From positions 36,702-100,701 of the forward strand of contig NZ_NSEB01000014.1 in the NCBI RefSeq assembly GCF_002734215.1: a DNA stretch of 64,000 bases, read 5' to 3'. Positions 42,811-52,421 of the stretch are shown here, piece after piece. The notes beneath the pieces are model-generated. The model ran no database searches. It was not told where the DNA came from and saw nothing but the letters and a program-made list of their open reading frames with translations. How positions within the stretch are numbered: the stretch's first letter is position 1; every line of letters starts with the position of its first letter. The DNA is from Fredinandcohnia onubensis. Lineage in GTDB: Bacteria; Bacillota; Bacilli; Bacillales; Bacillaceae_L. A program made the translations under genes and the position numbers.

Positions 42811-43902
42811 ATGAAGGTAAAACTAGGCTTGCTATACGGAGGGAAATCAGCTGAGCATAAGGTTTCCTTACAAACCGCATTAGCTGTAATCAAAGCATTA
42901 GATCACTCAAAATATGATATTCATCCCATTTATATATCAGAACAAGGCGAATGGATTCGTGGGAATCAATTGACAGGTCCAGTTGATGACGTAAAGAAAT
43001 TAGTATTAAAAGAGGCTGGAACACCCATTTCACCTGTTTCATTAAACGCAGAACTTTTTCCTGCGCAGCAATCTACTCAGAATCAGAATGAATCAATCGA
43101 TGTTGTGTTTCCATTGCTACATGGACCAAATGGTGAGGATGGAACGGTTCAGGGACTGCTTGAGCTTATGAATATCCCGTACGTTGGCAATGGCGTACTT
43201 GCTTCATCAGCAGGTATGGATAAAGTAATTATGAAAAACATCTTTGGCCAAGCTGGGCTGCTTCAAGCAAAATATGCATCATATATTCGTAGTGAATGGA
43301 AGAAAAATCCGGAAGATGCGTACGCTAAAGTTGAAGAAGAACTTGGCTACCCTTGCTTTGTAAAACCAGCAAACCTTGGCTCAAGCGTTGGTATTAGCAA
43401 AGCAACAGACCGTGAAAGTCTTGAAAAGGCATTCGAAGAAGCTTTCATGTTTGACCGTAAAGTTATTATTGAAGAGGCAATCATTGGCCGTGAAATTGAA
43501 ATCGGTGTCCTTGGAAACGACAATCCGAGCTGTTCGGTTGTTGGAGAAATCGTACCAAAGAAAGATTTTTACGACTATAAAGCAAAATATGAAGATGGCG
43601 ATACAGCTCTCATCATTCCTGCTGATATCACAGATGAGGAATATGAAAATGTCAAGACAGAGGCAATTAAAGCGTTCAAAGCACTTGATTGCTCAGGATT
43701 AGTTAGAGCGGACTTCTTCCTAACAAAAGAGGGGAAAGTCATCATTAATGAAGTAAATACGATGCCTGGATTTACCCCATTCAGTATGTTCCCGTTACTT
43801 TGGCAGGAGGCTGGAGTGAGCTATCCAGAACTTATTGAAAAATTAGTCGAGCTTGCAATCGAGCGCCATAACGAAAAACAAACGATTAAATACACCATCT
43901 AA
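42811..43902 (+). CDS. ddl: D-alanine--D-alanine ligase
   Basis: Makes the D-Ala-D-Ala dipeptide of peptidoglycan. 363 residues, ATP-grasp fold: [14 protein letters not shown] near residue 6-20, the HGPNGEDGT motif near 108, [14 protein letters not shown] near 190 and the metal-binding [15 protein letters not shown] near 312. GGAGGAAG precedes the ATG. It is followed by murF, which uses its product, with repeat B1 between them. A Tyr/Phe selectivity residue was not assessed. Confidence 0.95.
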   Translation: MKVKLGLLYGGKSAEHKVSLQTALAVIKALDHSKYDIHPIYISEQGEWIRGNQLTGPVDDVKKLVLKEAGTPISPVSLNAELFPAQQSTQNQNESIDVVFPLLHGPNGEDGTVQGLLELMNIPYVGNGVLASSAGMDKVIMKNIFGQAGLLQAKYASYIRSEWKKNPEDAYAKVEEELGYPCFVKPANLGSSVGISKATDRESLEKAFEEAFMFDRKVIIEEAIIGREIEIGVLGNDNPSCSVVGEIVPKKDFYDYKAKYEDGDTALIIPADITDEEYENVKTEAIKAFKALDCSGLVRADFFLTKEGKVIINEVNTMPGFTPFSMFPLLWQEAGVSYPELIEKLVELAIERHNEKQTIKYTI

Positions 43903-43905
43903 AAA

Positions 43906-44091
43906 ACTTTATTCAATACAATTCTCACTCTTTTGGGTGGAATGAATGTAATTAAGGTATACAATTTTGTAAGGGCTGAGACCTAGATTGAATAAAGTTT
44001 AGCCTCCGGCGGATGCCACGATTTTTCAAAGGAAAGTTTTCGAGCAAGCTCGAAAAAATCGGGCGCAAATACGCCAAGGCGCATTTGATTA
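43906..44091 (+). repeat. Dispersed repeat family B, copy B1 (cassette absent)
   Basis: Begins four bases after the ddl stop. ACTTTATTCA (43906) and TGAATAAAGT (43991-44000) bound a first module of about 95 bases. The second module has CCGGCGGATGCCACGATTTT, a TTTTCGAGC/GCTCGAAAA hairpin, ATCGGGCGCAAATACGCC and AAGGCGCATTTGATT. There is no 58-base cassette between TTTTCGAG and AAAAATCG, so this is the empty form. Confidence 0.9.
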
Positions 44092-44093
44092 AA

Positions 44094-44127
44094 AAACACT
44101 ATTCTTCCTTCTGAATAGTGTTTCTTT
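44094..44127 (+). terminator. Terminator between ddl and murF
   Basis: AAACACTATTC/GAATAGTGTTT hairpin followed by CTTT, immediately after repeat B1. Confidence 0.8.
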
Positions 44128-44145
44128 ATGAAAGGAGAGATTTTC

Positions 44146-45519
44146 ATGATAAAAAAGACGTTGGCACAAATCGCACTGATGGCAAACGGTGAAAAGCTTG
44201 ATCCACAATTCCAAAATGTCGTGATTGAAGGTGTATCCATTGACACAAGAACGATCTCACCTGGAAATCTGTACATACCAATCATTGGCGAGACCTTTAA
44301 TGGCCATCAATTTGTGGAGTCGGCGATTGATAATGGTGCAGCAGCGGTACTTTGGGGTAGTGACCAGCCAAATCCACCACAGCAAATTCCTGTTATTTTT
44401 GTAAAGGACACATTAGAAGCTCTTCAAACTCTAGCAAAAAACTATCGTGATGAACTTTCGATAAAAGTCGTCGGGATTACAGGAAGCAATGGAAAAACAA
44501 CAACAAAAGATATGGTCACAGCTGTTTTATCAACGAATCTGCGTGTTCAAAAAACAGAAGGGAATTTCAATAATCATATCGGCTTGCCTTTAACTCTTTT
44601 ACGATTAAAAGAAGATACGGAAGTTGCTGTACTTGAAATGGGAATGAGTGCTTTTGGCGAAATTGAATTCCTTACATTATTAGCACGACCTGATGTGGCA
44701 GTTATAACGAATATTGGTGAATCCCATATGATGGATCTCGGTTCTCGTGAAGGAATTGCCAAGGCGAAGCTTGAAATTGTTGATGGGTTAGCGAAGGATG
44801 GCTTGCTTATTTATCATGGAGACGAACCACTTTTAACAGAACGGGTTAAAGCAATGGATATCCATACGACAACCTTTGGTGAGTCAACAAAAAATGATCT
44901 GTATCCATTAAGCATTAAACAAGAAAATGAGGGTACCTATTTTTCCATTAATGAGCAAGAAAACAAGGAATTTTATGTGCCGGTTTTAGGTAAACATAAT
45001 GTTAATAATGCAATGGCTGCAATTGAAGTTGCTCGTCATTTCGGGTTATCCTGGGACCAAATCGAAAGTGGCTTGCAACAAATAAAGATTACGAATATGA
45101 GGCTTGAGCTAATTGAGGGAGTCAAAGGGACAAAACTAATTAATGATGCATACAATGCAAGCCCACTATCCATGAAAGCTGCCATCAACCTAATTCATGA
45201 TTTAAAGACTTCTGGTAAAAAAATAGTTGTATTGGGTGACATGTTAGAGCTTGGAGACAAAGAAAATGAATACCACGAAGAAGTGGGGCGCTTCATTCAG
45301 CCAGACAAGGTTGATTATGTATTCACATACGGCGCATTAGGTGAGCATATCGCCAATGGGGCAAAAGAACAATTTCCTGAAGAACGTGTTTCCGCGTTCC
45401 TAGAAAAGGAAAAACTAATAGAAGCATTACAAAACCTATTATCAGAAGGGGATATCCTTTTAGTAAAAGGTTCAAGAGGGATGAAGCTCGAAGAAGTTAT
45501 TTTTGCCTTCAAAAAATAA
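44146..45519 (+). CDS. murF: UDP-N-acetylmuramoyl-tripeptide--D-alanyl-D-alanine ligase
   Basis: Adds D-Ala-D-Ala to the cell-wall precursor. From ATG 44146 it has 457 residues, normal for MurF. The domains follow in order: substrate-binding N terminus with SIDTRTISPGNLYIPI near 28-43, ATP site GITGSNGKTTTKDM near 108, and the central GEIEFLTLLARPDVAVITNIG region. The C-terminal ligase domain contains INDAYNASPLSM near 330. AAAGGAG fixes the start; the in-frame ATG at 44128 lies before it. Confidence 0.95.
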   Translation: MIKKTLAQIALMANGEKLDPQFQNVVIEGVSIDTRTISPGNLYIPIIGETFNGHQFVESAIDNGAAAVLWGSDQPNPPQQIPVIFVKDTLEALQTLAKNYRDELSIKVVGITGSNGKTTTKDMVTAVLSTNLRVQKTEGNFNNHIGLPLTLLRLKEDTEVAVLEMGMSAFGEIEFLTLLARPDVAVITNIGESHMMDLGSREGIAKAKLEIVDGLAKDGLLIYHGDEPLLTERVKAMDIHTTTFGESTKNDLYPLSIKQENEGTYFSINEQENKEFYVPVLGKHNVNNAMAAIEVARHFGLSWDQIESGLQQIKITNMRLELIEGVKGTKLINDAYNASPLSMKAAINLIHDLKTSGKKIVVLGDMLELGDKENEYHEEVGRFIQPDKVDYVFTYGALGEHIANGAKEQFPEERVSAFLEKEKLIEALQNLLSEGDILLVKGSRGMKLEEVIFAFKK

Positions 45520-45521
45520 GA

Positions 45522-45552
45522 AAAAGCTCGGCGTGCACCTGCCGAGCTTTTC
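45522..45552 (+). terminator. Terminator after murF
   Basis: AAAAGCTCGGC/GCCGAGCTTTT hairpin with T-rich tails usable from both strands. Confidence 0.88.
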
Positions 45553-45656
45553 TAGTTTATAAATGGTAATATAATTAGAATAGTCAGTAAGATTCCTAAG
45601 GAGTATGATAATAATTCTTTCATAAAATCTGAGTTTTCATTGAATAGCTTGTCCAT
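45552..45656 (-). CDS. Small single-pass membrane protein (34 residues)
   Basis: Starts MDKLFNENSDFMKELLSYSL and ends in a hydrophobic helix (GILLTILIILPFIN). GGAGGG lies seven bases before the ATG at 45656, and the frame ends at the murF terminator, which it would share. The size and pattern fit the many small membrane peptides of bacilli. I do not recognise a family and the call rests on ribosome site and composition only. Confidence 0.55.
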   Translation of the reverse strand: MDKLFNENSDFMKELLSYSLGILLTILIILPFIN

Positions 45657-45748
45657 TTAAAACCCTCCCAAATATGTTTCTTACTTATTAGTACGTTTGA
45701 AAACGATAAATGTTACAAAAACATTACAATTATTTCAAAAATATTTTT

Positions 45749-45929
45749 ACTTTATTCAGCCTCGACTGAATAAAGTAAAAAGGCCCCGGCGGATGCCACG
45801 ATTTTTCAGAGGTAATTTTCGAGTAGTAAGATCAAAGACTAAATACGCCACTTCCTGTGGCAACGTCTTTATGACCTACTTCCTGTAGGCCTAAAAATCG
45901 GGCGCAAATACGCCAAGGCGCATTTGATT
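45749..45929 (+). repeat. Dispersed repeat family B, copy B2 (cassette present)
   Basis: The first module is collapsed to the hairpin ACTTTATTCAG/CTGAATAAAGT. The second has CCCCGGCGGATGCCACGATT, then ATTTTCGAG, the cassette (45834-45891), AAAAATCGGGCGCAAATACG and AAGGCGCATTTGATT. The cassette matches that of A1/A2 in 47 of 58 positions without gaps. The esterase ribosome site follows directly. Confidence 0.92.
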
Positions 45930-45945
45930 GAAAGGAGTAATTTTG

Positions 45946-46653
45946 ATGATTGGCTGTTTGTTCATCCATGGTTTTACTGGGGCTCCATATGAGGTTGAGC
46001 CACTTGCAGAGCATATCCGCCATTCAACAGATTGGGTCGTCCGAACACCAACCTTGCCCGGTCATGGCGAGACCTTGAATTTAAAAGGAACCCATTACTC
46101 AGAATGGATTGAATATGCGGAAAAAGAACTAGTTGAGCTCCTTCATATTTGTGATCAGGTTTTTGTCATCGGTTTTTCGATGGGAGGAATCATCGCTGGT
46201 TACTTAGCAACGCGTTTTCCAATTCAAAAACTCGTCTTACTAAGTGCTGCTGCTTACTATATCAATCCAAAGCAACTCGTTACCGATATAAAACTTATGC
46301 TTCGTGATGGTCTAAACAAAAATCTCCATAAAAATGAACTGTATTTACGGTATAAAAAGAAAATCGTGGACACTCCTCTGTCCGCAACAATTGAATTTCG
46401 AAAGCTTGTGCAAAAAATTAGGCCGTTACTAAACCAAATTAATGTGCCTACCTTAATTGTACAAGGCGAATGTGACGGGATTGTTCCAGTTAAAAGTGCA
46501 CATTACTTAAATCAAGTCATCTCATCAACACAAAAAAGACTCCTTTTTTTACCATGTGCAAAGCATCATGTTTGTTATGGTGGGGACCGGGAAACACTAT
46601 TTAAAGAGGTAGATTCATTCTTACATGAAACAACAAAAGAGTGTATATACTAA
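45946..46653 (+). CDS. Alpha/beta hydrolase (carboxylesterase, Est30-like)
   Basis: 235 residues. IGCLFIHGFTGAPYEVEPLA gives the oxyanion region, GFSMGG near residue 73 the nucleophile Ser, ECDGIVP near 182 the Asp and CAKHHVCYGGD near 205 the His. The layout matches bacterial carboxylesterases of the Est30/YvaK group, which also include monoacylglycerol lipases. ATG 45946 is fixed by AAAGGAG. It is flanked on both sides by family B repeats, and that ribosome site lies just outside copy B2. Confidence 0.85.
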   Translation: MIGCLFIHGFTGAPYEVEPLAEHIRHSTDWVVRTPTLPGHGETLNLKGTHYSEWIEYAEKELVELLHICDQVFVIGFSMGGIIAGYLATRFPIQKLVLLSAAAYYINPKQLVTDIKLMLRDGLNKNLHKNELYLRYKKKIVDTPLSATIEFRKLVQKIRPLLNQINVPTLIVQGECDGIVPVKSAHYLNQVISSTQKRLLFLPCAKHHVCYGGDRETLFKEVDSFLHETTKECIY

Positions 46654-46719
46654 TCATTGAAAATTCAGCTTTATTGCATTTATAAAGGGGTAGTGGTAAG
46701 ATTACAAATACAGTGTTAA

Positions 46720-46762
46720 AAAGGGCATAACTTGTTAATTAATTGGTAACGCCCTTTTATTA
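46720..46762 (+). terminator. Terminator after the esterase gene
   Basis: AAGGGCATAAC/GTAACGCCCTT-type stem with a T-rich tail. A second hairpin-like segment with CCGTTATTTCACGG and T7 ends near 46823. Nothing else is visible between 46654 and 46950. Confidence 0.7.
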
Positions 46763-46950
46763 ACTTTTTGGACGTGAACCCTGAGGGCATTACTTCCGTT
46801 ATTTCACGGAATATGTCCTTTTTTTAAGCAGAATTTGATTCTGATCTACTATAAATACTAGGCAGTTGCCTACCTACCGCGCATTTTCATCATGTGTAGG
46901 TTTTGCGATCATGGTGCAAACATTTGTATCCAGCTTAAAAATCGTATTTA

Positions 46951-47199
46951 ACTTTATTCAGAAAATCCCCCACATCACCTTTATAAGTGGGATGAATGCA
47001 AGAAGAGCACCTAAATTAATCAGGGGTACAATAAACCCCATTTGAATAAAGTTAAGGCCCTTGGTAAATGCCGCGATTTCCCAAATGAATTATTCGAGAT
47101 AACGAAGACTAAGTACGCCATGTACTGTGGAACGTCTTTATAATCCTCTTCCTTTGGGTAAAGAAATCGAGCACAAATATACCAAGGCGCATTTGATTA
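46951..47199 (+). repeat. Dispersed repeat family B, copy B3 (cassette present, decayed)
   Basis: ACTTTATTCA (46951) and TGAATAAAGT (47043-47052) bound a first module of about 100 bases. Then follow TGGTAAATGCCGCGATTT, a degraded cassette at 47104-47160 (AAGACTAAGTACGCCATGTA, later ACGTCTTT), and CCAAGGCGCATTTGATT. It ends 85 bases before the cshA start, so it forms most of the cshA upstream region. Confidence 0.85.
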
Positions 47200-47283
47200 G
47201 AGGCGAAAAGCCCAGTGTCTATACAGATTTCCCGTCTAAATAGTCAATTTTGTCATTGTACAAATAGATTAGCAAAAAGGAGT

Positions 47284-48798
47284 ATGAAAAAATTGGCAGT
47301 ATTTAACGAACTAGGGATTAGTCAAGACCTAATGAAATCAATTAGTAAAATGGGGTTTGAAGAGGCAACTCCGATTCAAGCACAAACGATTCCATTAGCA
47401 TTAAAAGGGCATGACGTTATTGGTCAAGCTCAAACAGGAACAGGAAAAACAGCAGCATTTGGAATTCCGCTTATCGAAAATGTCGATGTAAAAGACGACA
47501 ACATTCAGGGAATTGTCATTGCACCAACTCGTGAACTTGCGATTCAGGTATCGGAAGAACTTAATAAAATCGGGCACTTCAACCGCGTTCGAATTTTACC
47601 AATCTATGGTGGCCAGGACATCTCTCGCCAAATTCGTTCACTGAAGAAACACCCTCATATCATTGTTGGTACGCCAGGGCGTGTAATTGACCATATTAAT
47701 CGTAAAACTCTTAAGCTTCAAAATGTAAAAACGGTTGTCCTAGATGAGGCAGATGAAATGTTGAACATGGGCTTTATCGAGGATATTGAGGCGATCTTAA
47801 AAGGAGTTCCCGATGAGCGTCAAACTTTGCTTTTCTCTGCAACTATGCCGGGTCCAATCCAACGCATTGCTGAGCGTTTCATGAAAGACCCACAAATTGT
47901 GAAAGTAAAAGCGAAAGAAGTAACAGTACCAAATATCCAACAATACTACCTAGAAGTACAAGAAAAGAACAAGTTTGATGTCCTAACGCGTTTATTAGAT
48001 ATCCAATCACCGGAATTAGCGATTATCTTTGGACGTACGAAGCGTCGTGTTGATGAGCTTTCAGAAGCATTAACTTTAAGAGGTTATGCGGCAGAGGGAA
48101 TCCATGGTGACCTAAGTCAAGCAAAACGTATATCTGTTTTGCGTAAATTCAAAGAAGGATCTATCGAAGTATTAGTTGCGACAGATGTTGCAGCACGTGG
48201 ACTAGATATTTCCGGTGTTACACATGTATATAATTTTGATATTCCACAAGACCCTGAAAGCTATGTACACCGAATTGGACGTACAGGTAGAGCAGGAAAA
48301 CATGGTATGGCGATGACTTTCGTAACACCACGAGAAATCGGCCAACTTAAAAACGTGGAAAATACAACAAAACGTAAAATGGACAAAATGAAGCCACCTA
48401 CATTGGATGAGGCTTTAGAAGGTCAACAAAAGATTACGATGGAAAAAATCGTATCTATGATCGAGTCCAATAATTTATCATACTATACTCGTCTCGCTGA
48501 AGAGCTATTAGAGGAGCATGATTCAGTTTCTGTTGTTGCAGCAGCAATTAAGTTAATGACTAAAGAGCCAGATGCAACACCAGTCAAACTAACTGACGAA
48601 GCACCTCTTCGCGTTAAGAGAGACAATCGAGATAATAACCGCGGTGGTGGACGTGACCGTGGGCGTTATAAAGGTAGTCGTGACCGCGGTCGTGGAAATG
48701 GTGGACGACAAGGTTCAGGCGGTCGTCAAGGATCAGGCGGAAATCGTTACTCTTCAAGTAGCAATCGTCGCGGCAACTTCCGTAAAAACGAAGAATAA
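47284..48798 (+). CDS. cshA: DEAD-box RNA helicase CshA
   Basis: ATP-dependent RNA helicase of the degradosome and cold-shock response, 504 residues. It has the Q motif [10 protein letters not shown], motif I AQTGTGKT, Ia PTRELA, Ib [39 protein letters not shown] and [12 protein letters not shown]. The basic tail from about 445 is rich in RGG-like repeats for RNA binding. ATG 47284 lies very close to AAGGAG (47277-47282); TTG 47293 is a plausible alternative. Only 85 bases separate repeat B3 from the start. Confidence 0.94.
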   Translation: MKKLAVFNELGISQDLMKSISKMGFEEATPIQAQTIPLALKGHDVIGQAQTGTGKTAAFGIPLIENVDVKDDNIQGIVIAPTRELAIQVSEELNKIGHFNRVRILPIYGGQDISRQIRSLKKHPHIIVGTPGRVIDHINRKTLKLQNVKTVVLDEADEMLNMGFIEDIEAILKGVPDERQTLLFSATMPGPIQRIAERFMKDPQIVKVKAKEVTVPNIQQYYLEVQEKNKFDVLTRLLDIQSPELAIIFGRTKRRVDELSEALTLRGYAAEGIHGDLSQAKRISVLRKFKEGSIEVLVATDVAARGLDISGVTHVYNFDIPQDPESYVHRIGRTGRAGKHGMAMTFVTPREIGQLKNVENTTKRKMDKMKPPTLDEALEGQQKITMEKIVSMIESNNLSYYTRLAEELLEEHDSVSVVAAAIKLMTKEPDATPVKLTDEAPLRVKRDNRDNNRGGGRDRGRYKGSRDRGRGNGGRQGSGGRQGSGGNRYSSSSNRRGNFRKNEE

Positions 48799-48810
48799 TT
48801 ATATCAAACC

Positions 48811-48852
48811 AAAAAAGGCGTGCAAACTGACACCAGTTTAGCACGCCTTTTT
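48811..48852 (+). terminator. Terminator after cshA
   Basis: AAAAAGGCGTGC/GCACGCCTTTTT hairpin with T5. Confidence 0.9.
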
Positions 48853-48882
48853 GTATGAATGAATGATGAACGATTTAGAGTA

Positions 48883-49100
48883 GATGAAAGGGAAAAGCTG
48901 TAAAGATGTAAAGAATCTGATTGGAATCCCCTTCATAGCGATATATGAAGAGGAAAAGTAGAAAAAATCCTAGTCGAAGTCCTCTTCATAACCTAGATGA
49001 AGGGGAAAAGTGTAAGAGAATCTGGCTGAAATCCTCTTCATAACGAAGATGACGGGGAAAAGCGTAAGAGATTCTGGTCGAAGTCCTCTTCATAACCTCT
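48883..49100 (+). repeat. 52-bp tandem repeat, four units
   Basis: Units begin with GATGAAGGGGAAAAG or variants at about 48883, 48945, 48996 and 49048 and contain TCCTCTTCATAAC. Spacing is about 61, 52 and 52 bases. It fills most of the 450-base gap between cshA and ydbS. No gene is visible there. Confidence 0.75.
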
Positions 49101-49249
49101 AGAATGTACTTGTGTATTAGATTAGTCCGATTATTACTGGAGTGTCACACTAAAAGTACTGTTTTTTCTTATGTCAAATTTTCTCAAAATCATTTATACT
49201 GAAAAGGTTGGTAAGAATAATATTCCAATTGAGAAGGGTTTGTTGGATT

Positions 49250-49729
49250 ATGAGGGACATCCCAAAAAATCGGATTAGTACACGTGCCTTAACAGTATGG
49301 AAAACATCTGCAATCATTTCGTCTATGATTGGTTGGAGTTTAGCCATAACTGTCTTAGTCCTTACGATTATTTTTGATTGGACGTACTGGATTTTAACAG
49401 GCCTACTAATACTTTGCATTATTGAATCAATATTAACGATTTTCATTTTACCGAAGCTAAAGTGGAAGCGTTGGAGATATGAGGTACATGAACATGAAAT
49501 TGACCTCCAACGTGGCGTTTTCATTGTGAAAAGAACAATTATCCCAATGAACCGCGTCCAACACGTTGATACCCAGCAAGGACCGTTGTTGCGTAAACAT
49601 CGTTTAGCTACTGTTACCATTTCGACAGCGGCAACAGTTCATGAAATACCAGCACTTGATTTGGAGGAAGCAGACCAGTTGCGTGACTCAATCTCAAGAT
49701 TAGCAAGGGTGGATGAAGATGATGTTTGA
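49250..49729 (+). CDS. ydbS: PH-domain membrane protein YdbS
   Basis: 159 residues. Two N-terminal helices (about 20-65) are followed by a bacterial PH-like domain (bPH2/DUF304) with WRYEVHEHEIDLQRGVFIV and PMNRVQHVDTQQGPLLRKH. It ends DSISRLARVDEDDV, which closely follows B. subtilis YdbS. That similarity, MRDIPKNRIS against its N terminus, picks ATG 49250. YdbS and YdbT are linked to resistance against heterologous amyloliquecidin-type bacteriocins in B. subtilis. The gene overlaps ydbT. Confidence 0.88.
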   Translation: MRDIPKNRISTRALTVWKTSAIISSMIGWSLAITVLVLTIIFDWTYWILTGLLILCIIESILTIFILPKLKWKRWRYEVHEHEIDLQRGVFIVKRTIIPMNRVQHVDTQQGPLLRKHRLATVTISTAATVHEIPALDLEEADQLRDSISRLARVDEDDV

Positions 49730-51182
49730 ATCACGCCGAATGCACCCGGTTGCTGGCATTTTAAGTTTCTTAAAGCAGCTTAAGGAGATGATACTCCCTT
49801 TAATATTCCTCTTTTTTGTAGGGCCGGGCGATGATTTTGAAAAATATTATATATTAGGTGCTTTTGCTTTTATTCTATTAATGTTGATCTATGGGATCTT
49901 GCATTGGTATCGATACACCTATCGGATTGAAAACGGAGAGTTACGAATTGAATATGGAGTGATTATCCGTAAAAAGCGCTATATACCTATTGAACGAATT
50001 CAAACGATAGATGTTTCCGCTGGTATTATTCAACGAATCTTTGGATTGGTAAAACTACAGGTTGAAACAGCCGGTGGGGGCATGCAGGCTGAGGCTGTTC
50101 TAACGGCTATTAAAGAAGAAGAAGCCAATCAATTACGTGAAATCTTATCTCGTTCGAAAAAGCAACAGGAAGAAGAAACCGAAACTCAAAAAATGAGATT
50201 TACCTATCAAATTACACCAAAGGAACTGCTTGTCCTTGCATCTACCTCAGGGGGAATCGGGATTGTTATTTCCGGTGTACTTGCATTTCTGAGTCAGTTT
50301 GCAGAATATTTACCATTTGAAAAACTATATAATACGATTGAAAAATATGTCAGTCTATCAATTTTATTCTATATCTTTGTGTTAATTGCGTTGTTCTTAT
50401 TGATCGCGTGGTTAGTTGGAATTTTAATTATGACCCTTCGCTACGCCAATTTTACAGTCGTAAAACGAGAAGATGAGCTTTTTATAAGTAGAGGATTGAT
50501 TGAAAAAAAGCAGACAACCATCCCGTTAACACGGATACAGGCGATACGTATTGGTGAGAATTTAATCAGGCAGCCTTTAGGCTATGCAACGGTGTATATT
50601 GAAAGTGCGGGTGGCTCGATTAATAAAGGAGAAGATTTCTCAACAGTGCTTTTTCCTTTAGTAAAGAAAGATGCTATTAATCATTTGTTACATCATTTTG
50701 TTCCTGACTATCAGATGCAAGAAATTGAAAATTACGCACCTTCCAATGCAAAGTGGAGATATATGTTTAGGGGGATGTTGCCTTTTCTAGCACTTGTCCC
50801 GGCAATTGTCATGTTGTCCTATGTCTTTAGTTCTTGGGGCTACCTAGGTCTGCTTCTTTTACCAATTGGGGCAATGCTTGGCTATAGCCGCTATAAAGTA
50901 GCTGGCTGGAAGATAGAAGAGGACCAGTTAACATTGCAGTTTCGCTTTTTTAGCAAAGTAACCGTTCTTCATCACAAAAAGCGTATCCAATCCTTGGACA
51001 AGAAACAATCCCACTTCCAAAGGAAAAAAGACCTTGGATCAGTTAAGACCTTTATTAAATCAGCAGTCGCAGGCAAAGGGTTTGAAGTGAAGGATCTGCA
51101 GATTTCCGATTGCTGGATCATTTGGGAATGGTACAGAAAACGAAACAAGACAATAACAGAAGATATATCGATGAATGATTAA
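49719..51182 (+). CDS. ydbT: PH-domain membrane protein YdbT
   Basis: About 487 residues with three bPH2 domains separated by pairs of membrane helices. The PH signatures are YRIENGELRIEYGVIIRKKR near 70, KREDELFISRGLIEKKQTTI near 250 and WKIEEDQLTLQFRFFSKVTV near 405. Starts at 49713, 49719 and 49722 are all in frame inside the end of ydbS. The last aligns best with B. subtilis YdbT, while ribosome site distance favours 49719. It works with YdbS, probably as one membrane complex. Confidence 0.87.
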   Translation: MMFESRRMHPVAGILSFLKQLKEMILPLIFLFFVGPGDDFEKYYILGAFAFILLMLIYGILHWYRYTYRIENGELRIEYGVIIRKKRYIPIERIQTIDVSAGIIQRIFGLVKLQVETAGGGMQAEAVLTAIKEEEANQLREILSRSKKQQEEETETQKMRFTYQITPKELLVLASTSGGIGIVISGVLAFLSQFAEYLPFEKLYNTIEKYVSLSILFYIFVLIALFLLIAWLVGILIMTLRYANFTVVKREDELFISRGLIEKKQTTIPLTRIQAIRIGENLIRQPLGYATVYIESAGGSINKGEDFSTVLFPLVKKDAINHLLHHFVPDYQMQEIENYAPSNAKWRYMFRGMLPFLALVPAIVMLSYVFSSWGYLGLLLLPIGAMLGYSRYKVAGWKIEEDQLTLQFRFFSKVTVLHHKKRIQSLDKKQSHFQRKKDLGSVKTFIKSAVAGKGFEVKDLQISDCWIIWEWYRKRNKTITEDISMND

Positions 51183-51183
51183 A

Positions 51184-51218
51184 AAGAGCTAAAGCCATTC
51201 CGCTTTAGCTCTTGAATT
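51184..51218 (+). terminator. Bidirectional terminator between ydbT and the rhomboid gene
   Basis: AAGAGCTAAAGC/GCTTTAGCTCTT hairpin with T6 on the plus side. Confidence 0.82.
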
Positions 51219-51220
51219 TT

Positions 51221-51940
51221 TTAGAGGAAAATTCCGAGAATTACTAAGATAATAATAATCAACCAAATAATGTGTTTGGTAGAAAATTGTCTAGGAATCC
51301 TCATTCGTGGTCTGTAAGATGAATTTCCTGCCATAATGACCTGTGGCTGACCTGAGGTATTCGGTAAAATGAGTGGTGCAACAATAGCGCCAGCAAGGAA
51401 TCCAAAGATATGGGCGATAATATTGACATTTGAATTTATAAATGTCATGACTAGACCAATAATTAAAATCGTCATGATGAGCTGCGAATTCATTTGATTA
51501 ATCAAGTCTTTGCGGAACAAGACCATATATAAGTAAATACCAAACAATCCAAAGATAGCCCCTGAAGAACCAACATGGGCAAACTCTAGTGGCTCTATGT
51601 AAAAGGTTGCTAGGTTTGCAGCTATCCCCGTTAAAAGATAGGCAACGATAAATTTGAATTTACCTAACATGCTTTCTAACGCAGGCCCAAACAAGACAAG
51701 TGAAAATGAATTAAACAACATATGGCCAAACCCACTATGGACAAAAATGGGAGTGACTAATCTCCAATACTCGCCTTCAGAAATTAAGAAATTAAACCCA
51801 ATCATGTGCTGCATAAGAGTTGTTCCAAATGGAAGAGATAAAAAAATCAGCAACCAAAGAAAAATATGAATCCCGATTAATATTGATATAATAGGATATA
51901 ATCGTAAAAATTGACGAAAGCTTTCAGTTCTTATAAACAT
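51221..51940 (-). CDS. Rhomboid-family intramembrane serine protease
   Basis: 239 residues with about six or seven helices. The catalytic Ser is in GSSGAIFGLFG near residue 130 and the His in NIIAHIFGFLAG near 185. FVHSGFGHMLFNSFSLVLFGP near 67-87 is the usual L1/helix-2 motif. It is the counterpart of B. subtilis YdcA by position between ydbT and acpS. It is transcribed against its neighbours. Substrates are unknown. Confidence 0.88.
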   Translation of the reverse strand: MFIRTESFRQFLRLYPIISILIGIHIFLWLLIFLSLPFGTTLMQHMIGFNFLISEGEYWRLVTPIFVHSGFGHMLFNSFSLVLFGPALESMLGKFKFIVAYLLTGIAANLATFYIEPLEFAHVGSSGAIFGLFGIYLYMVLFRKDLINQMNSQLIMTILIIGLVMTFINSNVNIIAHIFGFLAGAIVAPLILPNTSGQPQVIMAGNSSYRPRMRIPRQFSTKHIIWLIIIILVILGIFL

Positions 51941-52061
51941 CTTATAACTCCTTTGTGTAGTTATCTTATCGTACTATATTCTTCAAAAGATGGCGAACAT
52001 CCTTTAACGGTTTGTACCATCTTATGATTGAAAGCTTTTTTATAGAAGAAAGGATTTTGAA

Positions 52062-52421
52062 ATGATCATTGGAACAGGTATTGATATTGTGGAGCTTGAA
52101 AGAATTAAAAAAATTTTACATAGACAGAAAAAGTTCGTAGATCGAATATTAACAAATGCAGAGAAAGAAAAATTTTTTCGTCTTTCTGAGTCCCGCCAGG
52201 TTGAGTTTCTTGCAGGTCGGTTTGCCGTAAAGGAAGCATATTCAAAGGCTGTTGGAACTGGAATTGGTGAGAATTTGAGTTTTTTAGATATTGAAGTTTT
52301 ATCAGATGAAAAAGGTAAGCCAGTCCTTACAAAACCAATGAATCAAAAGGCCCATTTATCCATTACGCACAGTAAAGATTATGCCGTTGCGCAAGTAATT
52401 CTTGAAAGCTTGTCAAGCTAG
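52062..52421 (+). CDS. acpS: Holo-[acyl-carrier-protein] synthase
   Basis: Transfers 4'-phosphopantetheine from CoA to acyl carrier protein. At 119 residues it is full length, with [12 protein letters not shown] at the start (metal-binding Asp), [21 protein letters not shown] near 45-65 and [16 protein letters not shown] near 97-112. AAAGGA lies before ATG 52062. Gene order with ydcC and alr is as in B. subtilis. Confidence 0.95.
   Translation: MIIGTGIDIVELERIKKILHRQKKFVDRILTNAEKEKFFRLSESRQVEFLAGRFAVKEAYSKAVGTGIGENLSFLDIEVLSDEKGKPVLTKPMNQKAHLSITHSKDYAVAQVILESLSS

Noticed and set aside
43376..43702. Second-frame 108-residue reading frame inside ddl
   Set aside because: Highly basic shadow frame within a conserved enzyme gene.
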